Positions 37,101 through 46,179 of a DNA stretch of 51,118 nucleotides are shown piece by piece (position 1 is the stretch's first letter; each line of letters begins with the position of its first letter). The notes under the pieces are model-generated. The model ran no database searches. It saw nothing but the letters and a program-made list of their open reading frames with translations, and was not told the origin of the DNA. Source of the DNA: Lingula anatina (taxonomy: Eukaryota > Brachiopoda > Lingulata > Lingulida > Lingulidae); contig NW_019774325.1 of NCBI RefSeq assembly GCF_001039355.2, positions 269,139-320,256 on the forward strand, given 5' to 3'. A program made the position numbers and the translations under genes.

Positions 37101-39119
37101 AATCCCCTTGGATATGTATGTTATGTTTTGCAACACGAATACGACCTTATTGAGCAAAATTTATTGCATGTTTATATCATTAGTGTCTTTTGAATGCACT
37201 ACCCGAAAAATTTAATAGTGATGAACATCTATATGTGAGTATAAATTCAATAGAATGGGTTTCGTTCTTTGAAATCAGTCGTGGCATTTGTATCAATAAT
37301 TCGAAAAAATGTCAATTTAGTTTGGTGTTTTAAGATAAAATCCTAGCACTGGGAAGACCCAAGAGGCTTCAAAGGCAGGAATATGGAACGTTTTCTGTCA
37401 GTTTTCATTAAATCTCCATATAATTGTACGATTTGCTCCAGATCCAGAGTCACTGGTAATAATTAAGCGCTAGAAGATTATACACACTGTGTACATGTAT
37501 TTTTAACCACTGTTGTGATCAGGTTTACCTTTTATTTCGAAAAGCGTTTTGAAGACAAATAACACATATGAATTTATTATTGAGGTGGTCATCACTGTAC
37601 ATACACGTTGATGTACGTCTTGCTGCGGTCGTATTTAGCTTCTTTTAACAATTGAGAAGAGATTGCCTCTATGGCAAAACTGTTTATGTGGGAAACCCGA
37701 AACCATCCGATATTTTTTCTTTCAGTGCCCACTGAAACAGAGGAAATATTGTGATCTCTACGAATCTGTTGAAGATATACTTGGTGTAACTTATGCATAT
37801 TTCAGAACCCATCTAGATAAGATATCCCTCTTCCTACATGGCCATAAAACACTAACATCTGGACAAAACGACAAAATTTTCGAAATAGTGTCGGATTTCT
37901 TAATCAAAAATGTCTGAATCTTCTTTCATTTCTGTTCTGGCGCCTACCACTCTCTCCTGATGGCCTATTGCCCCTCCCCCCCCTACAAATACCTTTCGCC
38001 CATGCCTTGTCCCTCATTCCCCTCAAATTTCACTCATGTCCTCGGCACTGTCTTTTCCTTGAATATCATTTTTATTATTTTTAACCATTATTATCTTATT
38101 ATCTTATATTATTATCATTGTTGTTATTATTATTATTATTATTTAAATTCAAAGGTGAGCATGTAATGCCTTGGCGAAAAACTGCATACATCAATTGTTT
38201 CGAGAGTTGTGTGGTAATTAGGTAACACATTTGGCTACACATGGAGTGACACTTAAGTTTTGGATTTAAAATAGANGTCCTCGTCACCGTCTTTTTCTTG
38301 AATATTATTATTATTATTATTATTATTTAATTTCAAAGGTGAGCATGTAGGCTAATGCCTAGGCGAATTGCCACCTTCAATTATACTGCAACAATATTTA
38401 ACCCTCTTGAGAATAAAGATGTTTAAAAAAATTTTCCCTTGCTGGCATCCGTTTCTTTTCCGTCAAAGAAAATTGGAAACTGTTTACATGAGTCTGAACA
38501 GAGAATAGGTACGAAAGACGTGCCTCTTTAGTCTTTTCTAGACGAATGAAAGATAAATTTGTTATATAATGTTATATAATAACAAAAGTTGACTTTCTGC
38601 ACAGTATTAACATTGATTAATCTCTTCAAACCATAATTGTAAGAAATAAGTTATCTTTTACCCAAGCGGCGAAATAAAAAAAAAACTCAGCTTTGGTTGA
38701 CAAATTACCTACTGGTAAAAGTCTCACATTTAATTGAATTTTTTGTAAAAAAAAATGTAAAGTGTAAGGTCTGCCCTGAATTATCTTTATGGAAAGCTAT
38801 AAGAAAGGTCGTTAGGTTTGAGGACGTGAATTGATAAAATATGGCTGAAAAAAGCGGACTTTCGTATTGAGGTACTCAGACATCTGAGTATTTCATCGAG
38901 GAGACAGCCTGAGAAGGACACCCAATAGAGAGCTTTCAGAATCAAATTAGGTCAAGGTGAAGGTCAAATAAGGTCAAGGTTGGCTTTACGAACAACAACT
39001 CTAGAAGAAACAACTGTGCAACAGATTAGAGCATTGGATTTCATTGCTTTTGGGTACGATGGCTTACCTTTTATTTTGTCTGTGGTGAAGCCGTAGTCAG
39101 ATTTGGCTACCACCGGCAT
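16160..39119 (-). CDS. calmodulin-like protein, four EF-hands, 5 exons (isoform using cassette A)
   Basis: Coding parts, 5' to 3' on the minus strand: 39119-39068, 37058-36915, 17647-17472, 16686-16623, 16188-16160. All phases match and give 154 residues (calmodulin: 149). Loops are residues 27-38 ([12 protein letters not shown]), 63-74 ([12 protein letters not shown]), 99-110 ([12 protein letters not shown]) and 135-146 ([12 protein letters not shown]). Each has acidic or Asn/Ser oxygen ligands at 1, 3, 5, 9 and Glu at 12, so all four should bind calcium. [18 protein letters not shown] is the central linker. The protein is a cytosolic calcium sensor; calmodulin-like rather than calmodulin itself, with a divergent N-terminus ([17 protein letters not shown]). 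The chosen ATG sits 18 bases inside an exon with a strong acceptor, so a further 5' exon exists, and six in-frame codons before ATG leave an N-terminal extension possible. The gene converges on the CEMIP-like gene, 2.4 kb apart. Confidence 0.9.
16623..16686 (-). CDS. calmodulin-like exon 4: EF-hand 4
   Basis: 64 bases, acceptor tttttccag, donor GTAAAT. Encodes [20 protein letters not shown] plus Thr and the first base of Glu, matching EVDEMIREADIDGDGQVNY of calmodulin. Confidence 0.92.
17472..17647 (-). CDS. calmodulin-like exon 3: end of EF2, linker, EF-hand 3
   Basis: 176 bases, acceptor tttcccatag, donor GTGAGT. Encodes [16 protein letters not shown] (end of loop 2 and its helix), a charged linker, then [20 protein letters not shown] and KIGEVITK. 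Single copy in the window, so it must serve both N-lobe cassettes if both are used. Confidence 0.93.
20774..20801. repeat. (CA)n microsatellite
   Basis: A run of CA units preceded by looser acaaacacaaac. Confidence 0.9.
21405..21654 (+). mobile_element. element T (cctccgccgagg ... ctagaaaagcactc family), copy 1
   Basis: Runs from acctccgccgaggaggtt through ttcacccctgtttgtctg, tatggaccgattttgatgaaa and gtgatccggatcaataatc to cggaggtctgcgctctcgga and ttttctag. The copy at 47628-47889 has the same order in reverse. Non-coding; such sequences are familiar from marine animal genomes, but I cannot name the family safely. Confidence 0.75.
22666..23056 (+). mobile_element. Harbinger-like MITE P, long copy
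   Basis: AGGTCCATTCCCAATG at the left and CATTGGGAATGGGCCC at the right form 16-base terminal inverted repeats flanked by TAA on both sides. At 391 bases it is longer than the other copies and includes a poly-G run at about 22816-22831. Confidence 0.75.
23769..23970 (+). pseudogene. Tc1-like transposase C-terminal remnant
   Basis: One frame reads [19 protein letters not shown], then NVLRFEKPS, then a degraded P-D-L-N-P-x-E-H motif as [20 protein letters not shown]. Asp in HD and Glu in TEH are separated by 34 residues, the DD34E spacing of Tc1 elements. The rest of the transposase is not readable and no terminal repeats were found, so it is a dead fragment. Confidence 0.6.
24830..24996 (+). 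mobile_element. MITE-like element V, copy 2
   Basis: Left end CAGGGGCGGATTT, right end AAATCGCTCCTG (imperfect inverted repeat), flanked by CACAC on each side. It holds its own internal inverted pieces (cttccagaagac, gtcggaagac) and shares the blocks of copy 1. Confidence 0.65.
25100..25266 (+). mobile_element. element S, best preserved copy
   Basis: Left end CAGCCCGTAGCCAG and right end CTGGCTACGGGCCTG form an inverted repeat of about 14 bases around a non-coding body of about 140 bases. Target duplication unclear. Confidence 0.65.
25344..25510 (+). mobile_element. Harbinger-like MITE P, 3'-truncated copy
   Basis: Preceded by TAA (25341-25343). It shares tagatcgatctagcaagat, ctccgaggggattcttgctaa and the gcacgcctactgaagctg palindrome centre, but the right terminus is lost after about 25510. 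Confidence 0.7.
27579..27690 (+). mobile_element. element R, truncated copy next to the gap
   Basis: Starts CAGGGCCGTAGCCTGAGCAA and follows the 14018 copy to gtgtggaaaatt, then diverges. The right terminus is absent. Confidence 0.7.
27744..28715. other. assembly gap (972 N)
   Basis: A run of N, bordered on the right by a poly-T stretch. Apparent reading frames through it are meaningless. Isolated N also occur at 18847, 21131, 38275 and 44557. Confidence 0.99.
34422..34702. mobile_element. MITE-like element with CATCCCGCACGAAAA inverted ends
   Basis: CATCCCGCACGAAAA at 34422-34436 faces its exact reverse complement TTTTCGTGCGGGATG at 34688-34702. Inside are short repeats of the type cattaa(c/t)gcagtag. 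No coding capacity. Single copy in the window; target duplication not clear. Confidence 0.7.
35036..35700 (+). repeat. dispersed repeat U, copy 2
   Basis: Second copy of the repeat at 1250-1880, with moderate divergence and small indels. The left edge of the segmental duplication falls inside it at about 35546. Confidence 0.75.
36915..37058 (-). CDS. calmodulin-like exon 2, cassette A: EF-hand 1 and start of EF-hand 2
   Basis: 144 bases, acceptor acactaatag, donor C|GTGAGT. It encodes FEEAFNVF, loop 1, [12 protein letters not shown] and the first three residues of loop 2 (DGD). The leftover base C joins GA of exon 3 to give Arg inside loop 2, the same kind of split seen when the loop is interrupted by an intron. 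Confidence 0.92.
37675..38430 (+). mobile_element. 5'-truncated LINE fragment, in copy A only
   Basis: Opens with a reading frame to 37917 encoding [17 protein letters not shown] and [10 protein letters not shown], a C-x-C/H-x-C zinc-finger-like end of non-LTR ORF2 proteins. A 3' region with (ATT)n runs and a final gaataaagatgtttaaaaaa follows. Copy B at about 46755 lacks it and keeps about a dozen bases (aatgatatt...) missing from copy A, so the insertion seems to have removed a little target DNA. Confidence 0.72.
38038..38380. repeat. direct repeat inside the LINE 3' region
   Basis: The order tcctcg(g)cac(t)gtctttt-c-cttgaatat, (ATT)n, ttcaaaggtgagcatgta, atgcct occurs at 38038-38170 and again at 38277-38365. 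An N at 38275 sits right at the start of the second unit, so an assembly error is possible. Confidence 0.7.
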
Positions 39120-39137
39120 GCTTTGTCGTCTTGTAGT
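39068..39137 (-). CDS. calmodulin-like exon 1, cassette A
   Basis: On the minus strand: acceptor ttttttttcag at 39138-39140, exon from 39137, ATG at 39119-39117, donor GTAAGCC. It encodes (TTRRQS)[17 protein letters not shown] plus one base of the Glu completed by exon 2. [14 protein letters not shown] parallels LTEEQIAEFKEAF of calmodulin. Confidence 0.85.
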
Positions 39138-39151
39138 CTGAAAAAAAATTG

Positions 39152-39188
<37 letters not shown>

Positions 39189-39645
39189 GTACAAAATATA
39201 TATATCAGAAATTTGAATACCGACGGAGAGCCTCTAAAAGTAATTCAGATAATAATGATAAAATAAAATCCTGAATTTTATGATGGGAAATTAAATATAT
39301 TTAATAAAATCAACCAATTTATCGAATGACAAAGATCACATTTCATTCAAGGATGTCGATCTTAATTGTTGCTTAAATATTTTGATGCACATACTGCTCA
39401 AGTTCCACAACACTATGTTTCAATAAGGGGATACATACGTTAATGCACCTAAAAGCCAGATTTAAATACTATAAGATGCGATTATGGTATTAATAGATTA
39501 TATTCCCAAACGGTTTGAAGGCGACATGAAGGCAAGTGTTTTAATGACTAAATGGCCTCCAAACGGAAAAAGATGAAGCAAGCAGGATATACTTTACAAC
39601 ATTTGACACTGTGTGAAAAAAAGAGCACACAGGCAGACGGTCTTA

Positions 39646-39857
39646 GACTGGGTTCCCATATACCTATCGTACTAGCAGGATCGATCTAAGGGGAGGGGAT
39701 TCTTGCTAAATTGCATTCAGTTTAAGAGGCTTAAATGTCTGCCCCACCCACTGAAGCTGCTAGGGGGTAATTAACTTTCTTGCGCCCTTAAAGTAAATGC
39801 AATTTAGCGAGAAACCACTCGGACATAGAGCGACTAATGGGGTATGGGAATGGTACC
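39646..39857 (+). mobile_element. Harbinger-like MITE P in duplication copy A
   Basis: TTA flanks at 39643-39645 and 39858-39860; ends GACTGGGTTCCCATA and TATGGGAATGGTACC. It lies upstream of exon 1A. Its partner at 48684 shows that insertion predates the segmental duplication. Confidence 0.82.
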
Positions 39858-40941
39858 TTATATTTGCTTCAGATTACGATGACGGTTCCTACAACCACCA
39901 AATGTGACTGATGCCACGGGGTCTGGCAAGAATTGAAAAGGGCACTACACATTTTCAACAACAATTGTTTAAAATGAATTTACAACGAGTGCAAGACGCT
40001 GAACCAAGCCTTAAGATAAAAAACTAACAAAAATATTAATAACATTTATACGAAACCAAAATAAGAGACATATGGCTAATGCCGCCACAAGCATACTATT
40101 TTCCAAATTGTGCTCTTTCCCGTGATGTTATCTAACCTGTTTTTTTTTTTCTTTCTATAGAATCGAAAATGGTCTAGCTCGTTTCCATTTCCCCTTACTC
40201 TAGTTTCATCATGCTTCCAGGGTACATTCTGCTTAGAGTCACGAAAAATCATTTTATAGGTATTATAGGTTCATTTTACGTGGCAGCATCAGCCATTGTT
40301 ATTTTCATCCCAACCCTAGTAACAGCAACGTGTTTGATTAAATAGATTTCATAACTGACTTCGAATCATTGTATCTTGAAAATTAAAAAAATTGGTGTTC
40401 TCTGGTCTTCTGTTCCCTGGGCAATTTTTGCCTTTGTTTGTGCTCAGCAGCAATGATTTTATCCAGGGGTGGATGGTATACTGTAAAGGCATAACAATAC
40501 GTTTGCACATTGCCAATAGAAATTGAAGTTTAATTGAAATATGTCTGAGTCAACTGTTATTTCAGAAATTGTGTAAAAGGTTTTATTTTGTGTTTTTTTT
40601 TGCAACATTTAGACGCAAAGAAAGTTCCTGGAGAAGGATGCTCTTATAATTTTATGACGGTATGCCCTTTACTTAGTGTTCCTTTCATAGGAAATTGGTG
40701 TTTACTTCAAATAGTATAATTACGATCCTTCAAAGGAGAAATATTCTAGAAAGTGAAAGGAAATAATACTAATAAAAATACTAGAGTTCGTAAACGACGA
40801 GGCCATGCCATACGCTACTGCAATGCTTGTTATTGAATCATGGTGTTATAGCCCAAATATAAGAAGAAATGTGCTTTTAATGGAAGTAGTCGCACTACGA
40901 GGTGACACCATAATATTGCTATTGATTACATGTAAGAATTT

Positions 40942-41521
40942 AAAGATGTCTATAAGAACTGTTTCGAAACAACAAAGAACACCAAACTGCAGTGGTTCCA
41001 ATACCGCATAATACATAGGCTCCTGCCTGTTAAATCATATTTAAAAACTATAGGGATTGAAAACGATGACGTCTGTTCTCTTTGTGGTGTTGCAAGGGAA
41101 GACATTTCGCATACTTTCTTCCAATGCGCGTATAGTAAAAAAATTTGGGAAGAACTGAAAGCTTACATCTTTAACAGAACGAATAAAAACATTACCTTTA
41201 ATGAAAAATGCATCCTTTTCGGCTATCCAACAAACCCAAACAGCCCAATTAATTTTGTTATTCTTTGTACGAAATTTTATATTTACAAAAGTTTCAAAAA
41301 GAAAGAAAGCATGCGTCTTTCTTCACTCATAAATTACATAAAGGATCAATTTGTAATAGAAAAATTCAATGCATTAAAAAAGCTAAATTTAACAAACTTT
41401 GAAAAAAATGGGAAAATTGGTCAGACATGTTTGAATTTAATTAGCTTCAGCAAAATAATATTTTGCACTTTTTGCTTAATAATATGTTGTAGTTATGGAT
41501 GAATACATTGTGGTATCGATC

Positions 41522-41577
<56 letters not shown>

Positions 41578-41899
41578 ACCTATTGTTCATGAGATTATAA
41601 ACTTATATTCGTGTGTGTGTGAGAGAGAGTGTGGGTAAGAGAGTGAGTGAGTGTGCAGTGTGCATTTACCATACTTGGGTATATGTACTTTCTTATACTG
41701 AAATTTTTCAATTAAAAAAAAAAAAAAAAACTTTGTACATGTACATGTATTTTGCATAATGATTATGTGCACTACTTTGAAAGCACCAATTGTACATAAA
41801 TTTAAGACATTATACAAAACATATGAATGTTGCTATTTACATGCTGTTGTTAGAGTGCATGATAAATAATCTATGCTAAAAAAAAAAAAAAAAAAAAAA
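40942..41899 (+). mobile_element. 5'-truncated LINE insertion with 15-base target duplication
   Basis: Flanked by TACATGTAAGAATTT at 40927-40941 and 41900-41914; copy B has this site once, uninterrupted, near 49960-49980. The open frame 40942-41502 (186 residues) reads from the very first base: WFQYRIIHRLLP, then VCSLCGVAREDISHTFFQCA and IWEELK. This is the zinc-finger-like C-terminus of an ORF2 reverse-transcriptase protein. The 3' region holds (ATT)n at 41523-41575, and the element ends in poly-A. Unbroken frame and perfect duplication suggest a young insertion. Confidence 0.88.
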
Positions 41900-42833
41900 T
41901 ACATGTAAGAATTTGTCTGTAGGGACCCGCATGGGATGACCACCTTATAGCGACGCGGCGTGTATGAAAAGTAGACTTTAACGTCTGTCAAAGCCAATTG
42001 CGTGCTTCACTGTGCGCCAAAACACATACATTAAAAGCCTTACTTAGAAAATGCTTTTTACTGCAAGTAACGTTTTTCCTGAAGACAATCTATTTTCGGC
42101 AGTTCAAAAGTAGTTTCTAATAATACATCCTTAAAGTCAATTACCTTAAATGTCGGGTTATTTTTACTTACGTCTACCACATAATGCTTTCAAAAACAAA
42201 ATAAAGTGGTGCATTTGTATCCTTGGATGTAATAAAGAATATATTGTATCCTAAACCTTTGAAAACACCACACAAATCAAAATGGCTTTACGTTGCCTAT
42301 TGTGCCTTGGTCTCTCACAGCCAAAACTGAGGGTGGCAATGTCAATTGCATAAAGTCCACTATCTCATCTCTCTTCCCTTTATACATGTATGCTAAATAT
42401 GATATTTGAACAATTGTAACTTCATCGAACCAGAAGCAGCTGCATCAAAAGCACAGGAAAAGATGATGATTAAAAACGTTAAATGACGTAAAGAGACTGA
42501 GATAAATAACAGAGAGGTGACTGACATCAAAGCAAAAGACCTGTGTAGCAGGAATGGCAGTCCGCTAGGAACCGTAGTCCGTTTCCCCTTACTTTGTACA
42601 GGTGACATTCGTCCTATACACTAACCCCAATATTCCAACTAACCCTACCCTGTACTAATCATATTGGAGCCCGCGGACTTCCATTCCTAAAACTTCCATT
42701 CCTGTCACACCTGGATTAGTTGTTTGTGACAGTTGTTCAAGTGCCTTCAAGTCCCTCTATATTCATGCACACCATACCCAGAGATATACATACACATATA
42801 TATATATATATATAATCACTTGTGTTTGTCTAA

Positions 42834-43008
42834 GGCCGCATTCAGAACAGTGGACTAACTAGTCCGCGGGTCAAATATGGCGACCCCCGAAAAAGCTTGC
42901 CCTCTAATACGCTAATAGACACTGAATAGATTCCCTGTGGGGAGGTATTCAAGTGGGTCGGCCATATTAAACCCGTGGACTAGTTAGTCCACTGTTCTGA
43001 ATGCGGGC
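42834..43008 (+). mobile_element. element Q (GGCCGCATTCAGAACAGTGG ends), copy A
   Basis: Terminal inverted repeats of roughly 45 bases: GCATTCAGAACAGTGGACTA at the left faces TAGTCCACTGTTCTGAATGC at the right, continuing into tagtccgcgggtcaaatatg. Flanks TAA and TAC. Non-coding MITE. Confidence 0.75.
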
Positions 43009-43036
43009 TACGCTTACGGTGCTTGCACATACTTAC

Positions 43037-44556
43037 TACTCGCATTGATAAACACACAAAACCACGGGCAGGTTAAAGAACACACATACAAAAACACGAA
43101 CAATACAATCCACCAAGTACAAACTGCTGACTCTGTGTTATGCCTCAAACCAGGCAGTTTCTCCTAGGTTTAACTATCATCTCACCGTTGGAGTCGATAT
43201 ACATTACTTCTATTAACATTTTCCCTTGCTTCAAAATGGTAGCCCACAAAAAGAGTATTTATTTGGATTTTAATTGGCAAACTCCCACACTGTGTGAATG
43301 AAATGTACTTTGTATCTGTTGTCAAATAAAAACATCTTGTACTAGTGACATTCAAGATTCATGTATATGTACGCCAATGCATACTTGGAAAGGACAGAGC
43401 ATAGAAGTATGCAAGTGCCTAGCTTCTTTTGAAAGAATAAATTGATTTTTGAAGGCTTTTATTCAGTCAATTTTCAATCATTTGTTTCAACGTTCTTCGC
43501 AATGATTTCTTGATTTAAAGCAGGTCTTACTGAGATATTCTGAAATAAAACCTATTGAAATTATGTTTTTATTTATGGAAGACATGATCGAAAGCAAAAT
43601 TGGCCTTTTGTACAGGTCGAAGTATGTGTGGAGGGGAATAAAGCAAAAAAAAAAAGGTCATTTAAGCTTTAAATGTGTTTACTTTTATTGCACTGATATA
43701 AAAACGAAAAAAAAAATTAAAAAGCACTCCTGTCCAATATGAAGCAGACGACGCGAGCAGTTGTCTCTACGCTTATAACCAACCAAAGTTTGCGGGATGA
43801 ATACAACTTGTTGCACAGATATGACGATAATAAGGCTAGGTTCTGTATTTTTGCCAAGGTTGATCTAAAAACACTCTCCTTTTTTTCTCATCTAATTCCT
43901 GTAAAATATCCTTCGCTGTACATTCCTATATAACCGTCTAAATCAGTCAGCCTGACGTGCCCAAAGCAGGCGTTCTACAATTTTGATATTAATAACTGAC
44001 CCTCTGAGAACCGTGTCAAAGAAATTTCCAACTAATCAGTCGTATGTTCTAGAGCATTTGTTATTTTGAAAAAGAAGGCTGCGGAGACCTATTTGACACT
44101 TATTTATTATGCCCTTTTCTCTTCATTCAACGGTACGACCAAATTGATCTCTTCAGGCGTAGGTGTTTGGTTTTGTATGCCAGGTACTGATTCTTGACTT
44201 AGAAGTGATTAGTGTTAATCTTGAAACACTCCACTTATATTTAAACCACGGCTAGCACGTAGAACAAAAGACTCGGCCGTGCTGTATTCGACGTACAAGC
44301 ACGTCATGTACGAGTGCGTTCCACGGTCTGTTGCACTACTAGTGTAGTAGCCAATCAGAGGCCGTGGTTTAAGCCAGATACAACACTCGTCGCCGAGCTG
44401 TACGTGAAAATTACTCGTGTATTGTCTCGCCTGCGGCTCGCCAATACACTTGTAATATTTCACGTACAGCTCGGCGACTCGTATTGTATCTATCACAAAC
44501 TATCTTTGTCATTCGTCTTCCAACAGTTTAATCACGGTCGAAACAAGAAAAGAAGT
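43037..44556. other. spacer between the two duplicated segments
   Basis: No gene seen. AT-rich sequence present once in the window. A hairpin-forming inverted repeat lies at 44381-44491. The right edge is an N followed directly by copy B. Confidence 0.6.
44381..44491. repeat. hairpin-forming inverted repeat
   Basis: ataca-acactcgtcgccgagctgtacgtgaaa on the left faces tttcacgtacagctcggcgactcg-tattgtat on the right, with secondary pairing of tcgtgtattg and caatacacttg; the loop is near ctgcggc. Arms about 50 bases. Probably the core of a fold-back element, outer limits unknown. Confidence 0.75.
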
Positions 44557-45654
44557 NTAGTAGGAAATATACTTGGGGTAAAAGCCGATCTTTTATATTT
44601 TCAAGGAGATTTCTGTTGCTTTAAATCAGCACAAAGATAGATGCATTATTGAATAATTTGATGCAGGGAAATCCTCATTTTCGGTATCTGAATGATAATA
44701 AAGGGTTACAATACCCTTAAATAGATAGCTAATCTCTTTACTGTGACCCTGTGGTGAAATCTTAAGGATGATTACATGGCTGGTAATTGTTTGCATAACT
44801 ACTCAGGCACTGTCACTTACGACGTCTCTGACCTCCACCAGGGCCACAGTTTGATTTTTCACGGGATATTCATAGATAGATAAATAAACAGTCATTTGAT
44901 TCTTTGCCACCCTGTAATGAAATCTATGATAATTGCATGACTGGTTGTTATTTGCATAACTGCTCAGGCACTGCCACTTAACAGACCCTAAGCCAAGTCC
45001 CTTTGACAGCAACCAAAACGGTTAATTGCTCATCAGTGGCAATAAAAACAGCCCCTTATGAAAAGCTTGTTACTTCAGGGTGCTACTGTACTTTAAACCA
45101 TGTGACTTTTTTCAGCAGACAGACAAGACAAGACAGGTTGTATAACGAGCGTTAACTATATCAGCGTGAACCCCAGCTCCCACTGAGCTCCTGCAGAGCG
45201 AGTACAATGCCATCAGCACGCGTGCGGATTTATTGCTTCCATCTGGCCCAAAGTTAGAGGTTCGCCTTAGCAAAAATATCCTTAGATTAATTACTGCGGT
45301 ACTGGTAGGGGGTACCGTCATGTAATAATCATCTCCGACAACAATTAAGTAATGACCTTTATTCACTGAAGATATTTCATAAGCTGCCTAAAATAAATGA
45401 CAAAATCACGTTTGGTTATCAAACACGTGAACTCGGAAGATCTTTCCAGATATAATAAGGGGTATCCCAATTGCATTATAAATATATAATAAAACCTTGT
45501 CTTTATCCACTGCTCTCTTTTTCCCTTGATATAATTTCAAATATCAGTTTACGATCTTCTTGGTGCGTTCAGAATGTGGACGTGCCATCGGCTGTTTATC
45601 GCGTACGGTTGCACCAGTACATCGTAACTATTATCAATAAAAACAATCATTACC

Positions 45655-45815
45655 ATAACAATGACGTAACCATGACATCCCATGATGTTACCATGACATT
45701 ATCATGATGTAACCATGACATTACCATGATGTTACCTTGACATATACCATGATGTTACCATTATATATATATATATCATGATGTTACCATTACATAACAT
45801 CGACGTAACCGTGAT
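45655..45815. repeat. minisatellite, about 19-base unit (atgatgttaccatgacatt)
   Basis: Roughly seven imperfect units of the type (c)atgatgttaccatgacat, interrupted by a short (TA)n. Copy A at 36650-36700 has only two or three units. Confidence 0.75.
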
Positions 45816-46035
45816 TATATCAATACGAGTCATTTATGACACTACGGACACAATTTTTGGTTTTCAATCAAATTACCAAAGCAAAATGAATTGCTATTCA
45901 TGTTCTAAGTTTCTGAAAGATGTATTACCTCCTTGATTATCCATTTTTATATAAAACAAGTCTCTGTTTTTTATCTCTGAATGCATGTAAAAGATTTGAT
46001 AAGATAGATATAAGATAAATAACTGAAGTACTCAC

Positions 46036-46179
46036 GATCTCCGTCCATTGCTTCCATAGCGTCCTTGAGTTCAAAATATGTTGGTCGTTCGCCGAGCGAT
46101 CTGAGAACTTCTCCCAATTCTTCCGTGGTAATCATCCCATTTCCGTCTTTGTCAAACACATTGAACGCCTCTTCAAATT
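46036..46179 (-). CDS. calmodulin-like exon 2, duplicate cassette B
   Basis: Same 144 bases, acceptor and donor (GTGAGT) as exon 2A. Two differences only (Ala GCG for GCA, Lys AAA for AAG), both silent. EF-loop 1 is intact. Exons 3-5 were not duplicated with it, so it can only reach a full protein by splicing over cassette A to exon 3 at 17647. Confidence 0.82.

Larger units (their letters stand above)
35546..43036. repeat. segmental duplication, copy A
   Basis: From about 35546 to 43036 the sequence runs parallel to 44558-51109 in the same orientation. It covers exons 1A and 2A, part of intron 2 and several kb upstream of exon 1. Most lines can be aligned by eye with scattered substitutions. 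Copy A has two LINE insertions missing from copy B (37675-38430 and 40942-41899). Confidence 0.9.

Noticed and set aside
42393-42608. Minus-strand open frame matched in copy B (50451-50675), hydrophobic small protein
   Set aside because: The two versions differ at about eleven amino acids in about seventy codons, unlike the silent-only changes in the EF-hand exons. That looks like neutral drift of a chance frame.
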